Assembly (NCBI GenBank): GCA_024516035.1
Contig: CM044956.1
Span: forward strand, 53,767,207-53,831,206
Direction of reading: 5' to 3'
DNA length: 64,000 nt
DNA from: Bactericera cockerelli
Lineage: Eukaryota > Arthropoda > Insecta > Hemiptera > Triozidae
The position numbers and the translations under genes were made by a program. Under the pieces are notes generated by a model. The model saw only the letters and a list, made by a program, of their open reading frames with translations, searched no databases and had not been told where the DNA came from. Shown here one piece after another: positions 41,722 to 53,345 of the stretch (its first letter is position 1; each line of letters begins with the position of its first letter).

Positions 41722-41950
41722 GAAAAACAATGAAGGAGGATTCGACATTTTTTAAGTATTAAACTATCGTAAAAAACGCACAAATCACTGCAAAAAAATG
41801 CAATTATGCACTGGAAAAACTGTTTTTGACACCAAAATTAATATCTATGCAAAAATTCACAATTTTATATCTATTATTTCCACTCAAAAAAAGGGAAAAA
41901 CACGGAGGAAACTTTAGAGATGTTGACGCGACGGTTGAAAAGCGGAACTG

Positions 41951-41959
41951 GGAATGAAG
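41951..41959. repeat. Target-site duplication, right copy (family B I-like element)
   Basis: GGAATGAAG, identical to 35039-35047, immediately outside the element's 5' end. The next bases are TTTT, so a slightly longer duplication masked by the poly(A) cannot be excluded. Confidence 0.85.
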
Positions 41960-44872
41960 TTTTAAGTCTCCAAAAACAGAATTTTTCAATAAGTTCGCCA
42001 AAACACTATCTTATAATTAGGAAAACAAAGTTGAGGTGGTGATTTAGTATACATATTATAATATCACAAAAATATATAATCATCATAAAAACGCGAAGGG
42101 TTCAATGAACCCATATCTATGAGGGGGGGAGGTGATGCAGCTAATAATAAAGAAAATAGAGCGAGGAAAAATCATCTCATGAGATGGGAGAGAGAAACAG
42201 TCAAAATAAGAAAGTCCATATTTTTTTATGCAAAATTCAAAACATACTTTTATTCAAACAGAAAGTGAAATAGCGAGAAAAGTAAGACACAGAATTAGTT
42301 ATAACATTTTATACATATATGGATCGAATGGAAAGTGAGAGTGAAAGAAAGATAAAGAGAAGTAAGAGTTTAGGTTGAAATTGTGAAAGAAGAAAAAAAT
42401 GTTAATGAAATAATCACTGAAGACATCCTTGTAAAATTTACCGATCAAAGTATGAGAGAGCTGATAAGTTAAGAAGACAGACACACAGATAACGAAAAAG
42501 GAGAGAGCGAGATAATACCAAGTTAGAAATGGATAACATTTTGACTGGGGATATGAATGAAAAAAGAAAAGTAAAATGAAAAATAGCTGGATTGAGGGAT
42601 ATGTTGTGATGAACTGTCCAAGATAAAGATAAATTCTATAGTATCTATTTAAATTGTATAAATAGAACATATAAAAAGAGGTAGAGGAGGAAGATAGAAA
42701 CGAGAAATTAATAGAAAGGAGAAAATAAAAGTAACAAATTGGGGGAGAGAGAGAGAGGAGGGACCTGTATAGAGTATATAGGTAGAGGCCAGAGATATGT
42801 AGGAAACTAGAGTGTAAGGGAGATGATACATAAGGGAACTTTCAAGAGAGAATTTTCTTTCAAAAATTTACAAGTAAACAAGCAAGTATCAGTTGGTTCA
42901 ATACTTATATACATAAAACTTCTCTCTGTCTCTATTGATTAAAAAAAAGAAACTCCTTGACATTATAAAATCATGTTTTGGCTCTTTCAATCAACTAACT
43001 TTTTTAGATAACTACTCACTTTTTTTCTGAGTACTTATAATGTTGACAATTCGAAAATGTAAAATGTGAAGAAGAAAAAAAGACTCATCCGAAAGTTTCT
43101 TTCAATTTTAATTTTAATTGACTTTTTTGATAACACATTAACATATTATTATATTATTTTCTCCTTCTTGTTGCATGCAGTATAACAGCTTCTTTCAAAT
43201 AACCTTCAGTGCACACTTGCACAGCACCTGACAAGCCTTGTGCTCTATGAAAACATTTCAAATGAACGAAAAGCAACATGGAAAAAAACACAACAACATC
43301 AAAACATTAGACAAAAATACATTATCACGGAGCAGAATGATTACAGCAAATAAATTAACCATGATAATAATTACAACAAATAGACTAGACATAAACACGC
43401 TTCCTGTGCCAGGAGTAAACGCTATTACTGTAATGTTAGGAAAGGTGGATGTTGTTGTTACATTCATTCTTTTGGAACAAACGAGAAACACTAATGACAT
43501 CAGTGCTGAATGGAACAGGAGAAGTCTTGCCGTGTGTGAACTTCATTATTTTAATTTTAAGGTAGGTAAATCACTACGAATTATATAAAAAAAAAATCTC
43601 CTGAAACTCTAGATTGCATAAGTCAGGTAATGAATGACTAACAATATGTACAAGTTATGCAACAATAAGAAATGAAAAAGAAAGGTGTAGTTTGGGGAGG
43701 TTTTGGGCATTGTAGCCTGTCTTTAATTTTATAATTCATATTGAAATAAAAATTGTTAAATAAGTTAGCAGAATTTTGTCTGGAGGTAACAAACCTGAAA
43801 TTTACTGATTGAGAAGTTCTAGCACTACTTTAATATTATATATTTTTCATCACTCTGCTGGAAAAGTCAGAAAAAAGGTACATAGGTAATATGTTCAAAA
43901 CAATCACATCAAACATTTTCACAAATACTTTCATTTGATGTACAATTACAAATTATATTCTCCAAATTCTACCTAAGCTCTACTTCTGTAGCTCTGTTGA
44001 AAAGATCCCAATGTATCCAGCACTACTAGTAATTTGGTCTGACAAATAGCCTCAACATCTTTCAGCAGAAATGAGGCGACTATCTCCGTGATGAAACTTA
44101 AGAAAACAGTCAACACGATACATGAAATGTTCATAACTAACTTTGAAAAAGACGATGGTAGTTAAAATAAAAATAAAATAAAGCAATTTCCTATGTATAT
44201 AGTTCAGATTGCTATGTAGTTAGTTTAGATTTATTTTACTTAAAGTAAACGATATTGATTACATCGATTTTGGGCTATAAAAATAATAATTTTATTTCTT
44301 GAGATTGAATTCTTCGGCTAGCAAAGGTGCTGAATATCGAAAGAAGATGAAAAAGAAACTTTTAAGCTTAGTATTCTAAAGAGAACTTGAACGTTAATAC
44401 GAAATAAAGAGGGAGAGAATATGGGAAGAAGTGGAAATTGATTGAAGGCTCTTCTGAAAATGAAGCAAATGAACACATTCTTAAACAATCAAGAAACCGA
44501 GAGAGCTGGTTACTAAGTCTTGAATTTCCTTTGAACTCTCTCCCTTCTTCCGTTTTCTTCAGTTAATTCGATCAAACTCAAGCTTTGAAATTGGAGCCTC
44601 TCGATTGACAGCTTTGTGGAAATGTTTTTATTTTCGTAATTAATGGGAAAAACAATCAGATAGCTGAAAGTTTGGAGGAAACAAGCGTTTTAAAGGGGAT
44701 AAATTGTGGTAGAGGAATGATAAAAGACTTTAGGAAGCTTTCTTCTACATGTGTTGCAGATAAGAAAGTCAGACCCACGTCAATGGGGGAGACTGATTCT
44801 CCAGGAGAAATTAAAATCAAGTTACAGTACCTACATGTTTAAAAAGAAAATGAGCAACATTAAACGTAATTA
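41960..44872. other. Long non-coding stretch, no gene recognised
   Basis: AT-rich with purine-rich blocks (about 42140-42220, 42330-42560, 42670-42770). Frames such as the one at 43238-43588 have no identifiable domain and lie opposite another chance frame. No repeat family of this window was detected here. Confidence 0.45.
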
Positions 44873-45400
44873 ATGATTAGGTCTTTCAATTCATCAGCAT
44901 TAAAAACCTGTACACCTGATGATTTCAAACCTTTTATCGCTCAAAATATTAAGAAAACTTGGCAAAATCAGTGGAATTCAATACCTGCCACCAATAAATT
45001 GAAGTCCATAAAGGCCACCATTGACAGGTGGGAAACCTCCAACCAGAAGAACAGGACTCGGGAAGTGGTTTTAACTCGCATGAGAGTCGGCCATACCCGA
45101 GTCACACACACCTATCTGTTCACTAGAACCGAACCTCCCATCTGCCAATGTGGTGAGCGCCTCACTGTTAGGCATATCATGTCCTGTCCCCGTCATCAAC
45201 GGATTCGCTCCTCCTTATCAGTACCCCCATCACTACTAGATGATAAGGAGGGCAACCAGTCTCTGTTCGAATACTCTGTAAAAAAAAATCAACATGTACC
45301 ATCTAATATAAACCATGACGGGGAATGGCACGAATGACGACTAAGTCGTTAAAGTGCAATTAATATAAAAAAAAAAAAAAAAAAAAATGATTAGGTCTTT
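44873..45400 (+). mobile_element. I-like family A, short 5'-truncated copy with 14-bp target duplications
   Basis: ATGATTAGGTCTTT at 44873-44886 is repeated at 45387-45400. Between them (44887-45386) is the last ~470 bp of family A plus poly(A) of about 20. The sequence is almost identical to the copy at 11537-12325, with only a few substitutions. Severe 5' truncation is typical of target-primed reverse transcription. Confidence 0.92.
44887..45320 (+). pseudogene. Family A ORF2 C-terminal fragment
   Basis: It reads SALKTCTPDDFKPFIAQNIK onward to CQCGERLTVRHIMSCPRHQR. The RNase H catalytic core is upstream of the truncation and absent. Near 45275 a small insertion (TCTG) relative to the other copy shifts the last codons out of frame. 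The ATG at 44873 lies in the target duplication and is fortuitous. Confidence 0.85.
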
Positions 45401-46434
45401 TTTCAACAGATTTTTTCAAGAGGAAAACAATACAATTCTGAAATACTAATAGAAAATATTTTCTGACTTTTCACGGCCCTTCCTTATTTTATTTATTATT
45501 ATTATTTTTTTCTTTTTTTCGTGTCAATCCTTGACATTTTAGAAATTCGCTTGACTGTCACAAATGTCAAGTGCGTTATGAACTTGCCAACGATTTTACT
45601 GACGACAAGGGAGTATTTTTGTACGTAACAAAGCAGGTACGTACATGTTTGACGCTTCACGTTGAAGTGACATGCATGACTGTTAATGACAGATCGGGGG
45701 GTATTTTGTATAATTTTAGCAAGTTGGTTCATAGATATACTAGGGTAAAAATATTCATTAACTATTAAGAGAATCTTGATGATTTATCGAAGAAATTTTA
45801 AGGAAAAAACAAAATATGTAATATCTCGAAATCAGCAAATAGCGAGCTCAAAATGATTGAAAATTCCCTAACTGAAGTTTACTCCCACCTTCGAGAAATG
45901 AATATTTGTTTCATGTCCACTCCTTAAATTTAAGAAGTTGATTCATAGGTCCAATAATTTCTTTTATCAGAAAAGCTGTTACACAATCTTTTGAAAAACT
46001 ATAGAAAATGATTATTCTTTCCCATCAGTAAATTGGTTGTAACAGCTTAGAAGTGAATACCAAACACCTTTTTTACTGCCCAGCAAACACCCATGTACTT
46101 TTTCTGGCTTCCTCTTTTGCGATAACTTTATCAGCCGAAAAGTGAAAACCATTTCCTTTCTACAACATCTCAGTGTTGGAGTTGTTTTTCCATTTCCTAC
46201 ATTTTCTATTTATTTTCTTTGTATGCTACTTTTTATGTCATGTATGTGTTCATAACATATTGGCTGAGAGGTGTAGAATGGAGAAAATTAGAGGTACTAT
46301 TTGCACCCATGATAAAGCAATGAACTCTGGAATATAAAAGAGACAACAAGGAGGGTAATCGTGGAATTTTTGCTGAAACTTATTGTATGAGCGTGTTCAT
46401 AAACATAATTATAATTATTATACCTGTTATAACA
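45401..46434. other. Non-coding stretch, nothing recognised
   Basis: AT-rich sequence without repeat matches in this window; frames on both strands overlap at 45502-45768 and lack any domain. Confidence 0.4.
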
Positions 46435-46710
46435 ACCTCCGTGGGGTAACGGTTGTGACTACTGCCCGTAGTCCAGAGATCCTGATTTCGATCCCTGGTC
46501 GGAGCAGATTTTCATTTCACACAGAAAATTCTGTTCCCTCAGTACATTTGAGGCTGGAATTTTCGGCCCTACCCAGGCTGGGTGAGGTTAATGTGGGTAG
46601 CTGGTACGATTCCCAGCGAATGGAGGTTAAAACCTCCGTCCTAATACAGGACGTTAAATCAAACAGAATCGTTGGCTTTAGCAAGGGCATCTAGCCGTTA
46701 AAAAAAAAAA
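46435..46710 (+). repeat. tRNA-derived SINE, family S3, with A-run tail
   Basis: Head CCTCCGTGGGGTAACGGTTG, box B ATTTCGATCCCTGG, GGCTGGGTGAGGTTAATGTG, GATTCCCAGCGAATGGAGG, GGACGTTAAATC, then a short stretch and an A-run (about 46698-46712). It is the best plus-strand S3 copy. Confidence 0.72.
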
Positions 46711-46739
46711 AAAAGTGCCAAAACCAACCAACCTCAACC

Positions 46740-46798
46740 ATGAGGTTGTACAACGTCGACCCTGCTTGAGGTGGGATAAGACAGAGTAAACGAAGAAG
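46740..46798 (+). repeat. Possible 3' terminus of an RTE-type element with GAAGAA tail
   Basis: GTCGACCCTGCTTGAGGTGG followed by GATAAGACAGAGTAAACGAAGAAGAA resembles the complement of 60999-61043 (TTCTTCTTTCACTTTGCC, then CTTGGGGTCGGC). Ends of this form are common in insect genomes next to RTE-like elements; the assignment is from memory and tentative. Confidence 0.35.
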
Positions 46799-46800
46799 AA

Positions 46801-49800
46801 TCTGTTTAGTTAATATTGAAACTGAAATTATTGCATGTATATGTATACTCATAAGTTTTATTTACAATACCCATAAATGTGAAAACAGCATTAGACAAGA
46901 CTTAAGACTTACAATCGGTATAATATCGAGGTTACTTAGAAGATCATTAATTTTTCATTTGACAAAGTCTTTTGTAATGAGTTGATGCAGATCCATATTA
47001 TAATAATAATAATAGTAATGACATGATATTCTCAATATCCATATTATTCATAAGCTAATGTCTTTATGAATTAGTTTATGGATAATATGGATATCGTAAT
47101 GCTGATGTATAATTTCCTTGCTTGAGATCGTTACCTTTAAAGGTAAAAAGAACATTATTTCTTATTATTTAAAAAAAAAGCTTCTTTGTGATTGTGAACT
47201 TCTCAGAATAAATAACAGGTCTGATCTTTTAAATAATGTTTATTTCAACGACAAAGAAAAACAATGATAACAACAATTTTCTTTGTCATTTTCCTTGGAA
47301 GGGAGCGTAAAGAAATTGATGAAATAAATATGACGATACAAATGATACTTAACAGAGGCAGGAGAGTAAGAGAAACACGATGCCCAGGGCGACTGTTCTT
47401 GTATTCAATTTTAACATCATTTTCCTTCCTCCATTCTGCCCTCCCAACTTGTGACGATTTTAAGTGATGGGATACTTGTGTTTTTTTTTGTGTTTCTTTT
47501 ACTGTCATTGGTTAAGCTTTCGTTTGTTTCTTTTTGTCTTCCAATTCTTTAAAATAAAATGTAGTTTTTTTTTGGAAAATTACATTGTATGTGAGTAAGG
47601 CAATATGAAATCGATTATTCTGTTTCCATGACCTACCTACGACGCGTACTACATTAGTGCATAAATATAAAGAAAATTTTTTTTTGCCATAGTATGGTAG
47701 GTATATTAATTAAAATAGTTTTCATAACAGCTTTAACTACTATATTGTGATGTCACGATTACTGAGACCTTTTTGAACCACACCAACAGGTAAAAAAACT
47801 ACAGAAGTCGATCATAGAAAATGTGGTGAAGAGCTCTCAAGCAATTAGTATCCCGTCATAGAAAATTGTTGGGTCAGATAGAGCTCTAAAAGTCACATTT
47901 AATATCCATTTCATTAAGCCTAAATATATAATATAGTTATATTTTAATCCCTCGTTTTCTTCGTCTGGACGGCTTATTTTTTTTCCACAATCTGTAAAAA
48001 TTGTGTTTTGCGGCGTTCCAGAACGTTTTATTTCAACAAGAAAATTACAACGTCAGACATTTTCTTTGCACTGAATGCCGACATCCGCAAATCCTCCATG
48101 TCTTGACAACAACTGATAAGCTGACAAACCTGCAAGAAATGGGACCGGAGTGACACAAACGTAAGCTCTGCTTGGAGATCTGTGATAAAAAGCATAGCGG
48201 CGGTAGAGGAAGAGGAGTGAAAGCTAAGGACAAGATGACAGGGAATATAAAGCGGAGGAATTAAAAGTGGAAGGAGAAGTGCTGAAAGAGAAAATAGAGG
48301 TATTCGAAGAAAAGCCAGAGAGAGAAAAGAGAAAAGTGGATTTGAAAGAAGACAAGAGGGAGGAGGATAGGTTTTAGAGAGCTAGAGGGAGAAGTCAAAG
48401 AAGGGATCCAAAGAAGAAGAAGCACAGCATTTGGAACCAGAAAAAGTAAATAAGGAGGTGTTATTTTCCGCCGTCGCTCATACACAGGGGCTCAGGCAGC
48501 CTAACGCAATTACCTATAAACGAATTACCCGAATCCTGCCGAAATGAGATGCGACCCACGTAGCTTGTACAAACTGGAGACGCAATGAGTCAATGTTATT
48601 GTTGTTACATAAAAAACGAAATATATTTCCTGTGCTGCTTTTTAATAACACGAAGAAGCTTAAACCCTGAGAGAAGTACAGACTTTTCTCCGCTTTTATA
48701 CAGGGTAGATCAGCGAGTTTTCCCGATGACCTGAGAATATTTATTCTTTCGTTTCTATATCCAAATACAACCATGAGTTAAAATTTGGAATTAATAAATT
48801 TCAATCAATTATTGTGATTTGTATGTGCTAAGAAGACCAGCATGGAGTAAAAGATCAGCCTTTTCTCACCTTCACCGACAACAATTTCATACTCTTTTTA
48901 AAAAAAATATTAATCGTTTTGAAGTACATATACCTATGAATGTTTTTCTACTCATTTTCATCAACTTAAGGTAAGATAAAATGACCTCCTGTTTGTTGCT
49001 ACGTGCCTTTTTTTCCAAGATAATTAGATGACTGCACTTGTTATTCAGATACTTGGAGTATTATTTGCCAAATGTATGAGTATAAGTTATTATTTGTAAT
49101 GTTGACAAAGGTAATATAATTATCTATTACATTCCATTGAAAAAGTGGAACAACTCATTAATTATTACCAAATAGCCATTCAGAGACTGAATTCGGAATT
49201 GGAGCACGTAAATAATTGTGTAGGTAGGTATTTTTTTTCGATGGCATTTCTAGACAAATGTCTCAAAATATCAAACATTCTTTAATTTTCAGCAATATTT
49301 TCTTTGAAAATACAGAAACATCTTCAAGGTCAGAGCACACAATAATATTTTCAAAAAGGATGTGAATTCTTTTTATCTTAAGGAAACAAGAAAAGCGTCT
49401 TGGCAGAAGAGCAGAGCTCGGGTCCTTGACAATAAACCATACAAAACTTATAAGTACCATTATGGACTTTCTTTAATTCATGAACCCAAAGTAGATAGAA
49501 CATAAATTGAAAGCATGAACAGTAATTGTGCGGGAACTTTTGCAATAAACCAGTAAGATAACATTTATCTACTTCGAAAGAAAAATACTTACTTTATTTA
49601 GCAGAAGAAAAAGTTTTTTTACCGAATAAAATGAACTAAAAAATGCACCCTTGCAGATTGGAGAGAAACAGATAGACCACGTCTAAATGTTTTAACCTCA
49701 GATTGGAATCATAGGAGGTTTGTTGTGTCCCCGGGAGCACAGGGTGGAGGAAGGTAAAAGCATTTTCAGATAGAAAACCTCGATATTTTTCACTTAAAAA

Positions 49801-50045
49801 GCAATGATACAGAGTTGCTAAGCCAGATGCAAGTCATGCATTATTTAAGGGGGGATATGTTTCGGATAGAGATTAACTATTAATGTCATTGTTACAATAA
49901 TCATCGAAGCAATATGCAGCTTTGAAATTAATTTCAATATGAAATGAAACGTTTTTTTTCTGTTCATGTAAAAGTAGTACGAGGATCCTGCGTGCTTCAG
50001 TGGTTAAGAGCATTAAATTGCTGATTTGAAATTAAAAAAAAAAAC
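46801..50045. other. Long non-coding stretch, no gene recognised
   Basis: It includes an imperfect ~24-bp-arm hairpin at 47035-47094 (ATATCCATATTATTCATAAG with complement, 12-nt loop) and a purine-rich patch at 48180-48450. Frames such as 48514-48774 (minus) have no identifiable domain. No repeat family assigned. Confidence 0.45.
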
Positions 50046-50118
50046 TGTGTAATTATTAGCTTCCTAGATAATATCTAGGAAGCTAATAATTACACAAGAC
50101 GAGTATATTATACTCGTC
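50046..50118. repeat. Two adjacent perfect palindromes
   Basis: 50046-50096 has 25-bp arms around one central base (arm starts TGTGTAATTATTAGCTTCCT). It is followed after one base by 50098-50118, with 10-bp arms (GACGAGTATA/TATACTCGTC) around one base. Both are perfect. The spacing allows coaxial hairpins in single-stranded DNA or RNA. Confidence 0.85.
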
Positions 50119-50940
50119 CTCACCAAAATACCAAAATACAATGAACTTCGGGAGCCGAAACCGTGATAATCGGCCTCGTGGAAAACATTGTTTATAAAGA
50201 ACTAGTGGTTCTTAGTGATTCTTTTGTGTCCATCAGTCGGTCTGTCGGTCCGTTGGTCTTTTAAAAATATTCCTTGTAACGCACAAATCTCAGAAACTAC
50301 TGAACGAATTTTGATCAACTTTTGCACCACATATATATAGGAGCACGCTCTGTAGCTGGTCCCATTTTAAAATTAATCAAATTTCGTACAGGCGGTTATG
50401 GGTGAAAGAGGACCATGCGCCTGACTAACTTTTTTACTTACCACTCTTACATCTCGTGAACAGTACATCAGATGAAATGTTGCATGTTTATGCGTAGTAG
50501 TGTTTTACGTAGTGCATTTTTATCAACGAAAAATCAAAATCTATTGCCCATTTTTGCTACCTCTATCCTGGATGAAACATCATTCTTCCCTCCAGTGCAT
50601 ATTTCCCTCGAGCTTTTCACTTTGAGTTCCCGAGGGATAACATTATTGTGAGAAAATATAGAAAATGCACTTTTCCCACTCGGGCGGCCCTCTATTTACT
50701 TATTTATAGATAGTTTAATATTGGAGGTGATATACGCTCATAGATGTAAACGGATAAAGTAAATATTGGATAGGGTCGCTCGTAAATAAATAAATTAAGG
50801 GAAAATGGTAGTGTCCTTCTTTATTGAGGTTTTACAGTAACGAGAGGGCAATATTTATTTCATATTTTATACCTGTTGGATTGGTATACATTTTGGACCA
50901 CTATCAAAGGAAATTTTGTTTCACAAAGTATACTTGAGTA
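50119..50940. other. Non-coding stretch with a generic arthropod repeat phrase
   Basis: 50230-50345 reads CAGTCGGTCTGTCGGTCC, then ACTACTGAACGAATTTTGAT, a phrase commonly seen in dispersed arthropod repeats. 6370-6425 has a comparable CAGCTCGATCGGACAAAAAT. No coding signature. Confidence 0.4.
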
Positions 50941-51110
50941 TCGCAGGTTACAAGTCCGCCACCTTATCAATCTAGCTACTGAGGTCGGGTAAAAGATAAT
51001 TATTATAATATTTGTGTAAATCTCTTTCGTGATATCACAACTACTCAAACTCGCTTACTAAAATTTTGCTGAACTTGGAACTTGAACCACCGACCTCCAG
51101 GATTTTTTTT
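50941..51110 (-). repeat. SINE family S2, two abutting pieces
   Basis: 50941-50995 holds an S2 head in reverse complement (GACCTCAGTAGCTAGATTGA). 51018-51105 holds an S2 body and box B in reverse complement (GTGATATCACGAAAGAG, GGTTCAAGTTCC). The order shows two truncated copies side by side rather than one intact SINE. Confidence 0.6.
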
Positions 51111-51842
51111 TTTACTAGAGTATCGATTGAAACAGGATTTTCCCATAAGATTGTCCATAAGTGAGTCTTAAGGTTCTGGAGACCAATATGAACACTTTAC
51201 TATTAAGATCCTAGAATGTTGGGGGACACATCGTAAAATGAATAGATTCCGCCAAAAAATAGACGGTTTTTAATTTAAAGAGTTCTACTATAGGTAAACA
51301 ACTTTGAAATTTTGAAGTTAACAAGATTAGATTTCATATTAATTTCTAAGGTTTATAAATCAGAATCCATCAAAAGATTTGCTGTCACAAATATCAGTAT
51401 CAATATGAACAGAAAACAAAACCATGATATTGCTGCTACTACTTGAAATACTTGAATGGACCCATTTACCTGCCACACTAGTTCACATTCAAAGAATCAA
51501 ACGAAGTTGGTGTCACATTCCCCGAATTAAAGGTACTTTGTATTCATGAGTAAGCTACAAAGAAGATTACCTTCACCCTCCTCTGCCCTGCTGTTAATCG
51601 GGCAGATAATTGACGGCCCAGCTCTGAGGAACAGGATGCAAGGGTGGAATTACCTTTTTTACTCACTTTCGATACATCGGACACAAAGGAGTCAAAGGAA
51701 AGAGTGAAGGAAATGAAAGTGACAAAGGATCAGGGAGAGAAGTCAAAAGTCACAAGGAAGATAAAAGATGAAGTTGACATTGTAGATGTTGTGAGGAATG
51801 AACGGGGCGGCTCAGGGCTTCACACAATCGTGGTGCTATGTT
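51111..51842. other. Non-coding stretch, nothing recognised
   Basis: AT-rich; a lysine-rich frame at 51644-51856 is GA-rich simple sequence opposite another frame. No gene supported. Confidence 0.4.
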
Positions 51843-52061
51843 CAGTATCAGTATAAACAGAAAAGTGAGAAGTTGTACTAGATGTACATGAATATCAGAA
51901 CATACCTGGACAGCTGTTTCGAGCTTATTTGCTCTCATCAGCAGGTAATAGTTCTGGTAATAGAGAGGTTAGTTAATGTCCATATCATTAACTAACCTCT
52001 CAATTTAATCAGTATAAACAGAAAAGTGAGAAGTTGTACTAGATGTACATGAATATTAGAG
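51843..52061 (+). repeat. Direct 55-bp repeat pair with a hairpin between
   Basis: ATCAGTATAAACAGAAAAGT followed by GAGAAGTTGTACTAGATGTA and CATGAATAT occurs at 51843-51898 and 52006-52061. Between them, 51963-52001 is a perfect 16-bp hairpin (GAGAGGTTAGTTAATG, 7-nt loop). A related single copy lies at 6290-6340. Confidence 0.75.
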
Positions 52062-52504
52062 TTAATTTTATATCATGTTAATTTTATAACAATAATGGCG
52101 TAGGAGTAGGCGATTCCATCAGCTAGATGAAATATTTCCAATCAGCCCTCACAGGCCGAAAGTCTAATGTAGACGATTCCTGTGAGCACAGTTCACAATG
52201 TGCAAATGTGGCCGGTTGGAACCATTCCAAAAGCCCAAAAGTGTGTCTCATCAGATTAATGATGAGACTACCAAGAGGAATGACCACAGGAGAGAATACG
52301 CTGGACAATCAAGTCCACCAACTAATATCCTTCCAAAATTCTTAACAGAACAACACCCTGAGACTTGATCATCGATCCGCTCCTGGTGAAAACCCCTCTC
52401 GGAGGTGCTTCCACACCTCGAGACTAGATACCCTAGCCATAATTATAATAATAACGCTTGATGTATATGGGACGACTATTAGGACTAATGAAGTGAGAAT
52501 TATA

Positions 52505-52620
52505 TAAATAGGATTAGATTTATCTAAGTGGAACTATCCCTTAACTCAGGCTATAGTGCGCTGTGATTGCTTGAAACTCCGACTTGAGGGCGTGTCAAGT
52601 TTAACTTAACTCAATCCTGT
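52505..52620. repeat. MITE M1 with uninterrupted centre
   Basis: ATAGGATTAGATTTATCTAAG at one end pairs imperfectly with the TTAACTTAACTCAATCCTGT end. The centre CAGGCTATAGTGCGCTGTGA is continuous and so represents the empty site for the copy at 59472 that carries a SINE. Confidence 0.7.
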
Positions 52621-52925
52621 TTCTTAACCTCCCGAGACCTGGGCATTGTTCCCGAAAGTACTGATTTAGACTGGCATACTTTTAAAAGTACATGGAATTT
52701 AAAAAATTCCCGAAGCTTTTGAGAGAAGATAGTAGTGTGAAGTGAAGTTGTCTTATGTACTTTTAAAAGCACATTCAGGTTCGAGGATAATTGTGCACTC
52801 AAGATTTTGTCATTACGAAGACACAGCGACCAGGTATGAATAAGGGCCAAATTATAGAGAAGGATTACAAATAAGAAAAAGAACACTGTCCTTCGATTTG
52901 AGATATTTGTTGTACATAATTGTTT

Positions 52926-53148
52926 ATAATATCACAATTTTAGTGGGTAGCGCAGAAATTATAGAACTTTTTCGTATCTTTGTTATCTTTAAATCTTATT
53001 TTTGCTTATAATTCCGCCACTGGTCGCTGCTCACATTAAAGCAGCTACTCATTTTCCTCACGAGGTATGAGTGGATCCGAAACCCAAGTACAGAGCAAAA
53101 GAATCCTGCCCCGTCGGGGATCAAACCTCGGCCACGGTGACAATTTTA
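52926..53148 (-). repeat. tRNA-derived SINE, family S1
   Basis: The reverse complement shows the CTCGTGAGGAAAATGAGTAG block, AGCAGCGACCAGTGGCGGAAT and the GCGCTACCCACTAAAATTGTG end, with a decayed box B near 53120-53132. Orientation is opposite to the copies at 22420 and 27491. Confidence 0.65.
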
Positions 53149-53149
53149 T

Positions 53150-53345
53150 TATATTGTTGTATTTGGCCTTCAGTTATCAATGTTTTCCCTATATTTGTTA
53201 TAATTTGGCCCTTAGTTATCAATGTTTTCTTATCATTGTATAATTTGGACGTCATTATAATGTTTCCTTATATCTTTGGTATAATTTGGCCCTCACTTAT
53301 GAATGTTTCCTATCTTTGGTATAATGTGGCCCTCAGTCATAACTT
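53150..53345 (+). repeat. Degenerate tandem repeat, unit about 45-65 bp, four copies
   Basis: TATAATTTGGCCCTYAGTTA followed by TSAATGTTTYC recurs near 53155, 53207, 53278 and 53320 with indels. The Trp/Asn-rich open frame across it simply reflects the repeat. Confidence 0.7.

Larger units (their letters stand above)
35048..41950 (-). mobile_element. Full-length I-like non-LTR retrotransposon, family B
   Basis: A 6.9-kb minus-strand element. 5' end at 41950 (begins CAGTTCCGCTTTTCAACC on the minus strand), about 600-nt 5' region, ORF1, about 1-kb A-rich spacer, ORF2 with endonuclease, RT and RNase H, short 3' region, poly(A) (T-run at 35048-35072). A 9-bp target duplication flanks it exactly. 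The endonuclease-RT-RNase H order and the ORF1 zinc knuckle fit the I group in the broad sense (I, Nimb and relatives); the clade was not resolved. Only one clear coding lesion was seen, so the copy is young. Its 3' end (GGCGCGAACGACCTG) resembles the remnant at 55321. Confidence 0.92.

Noticed and set aside
41560..41950. Long terminal repeats or an endogenous virus
   Set aside because: No LTRs, integrase, protease or envelope-type frames were found anywhere; all RTs belong to non-LTR elements with poly(A) or short-repeat tails.
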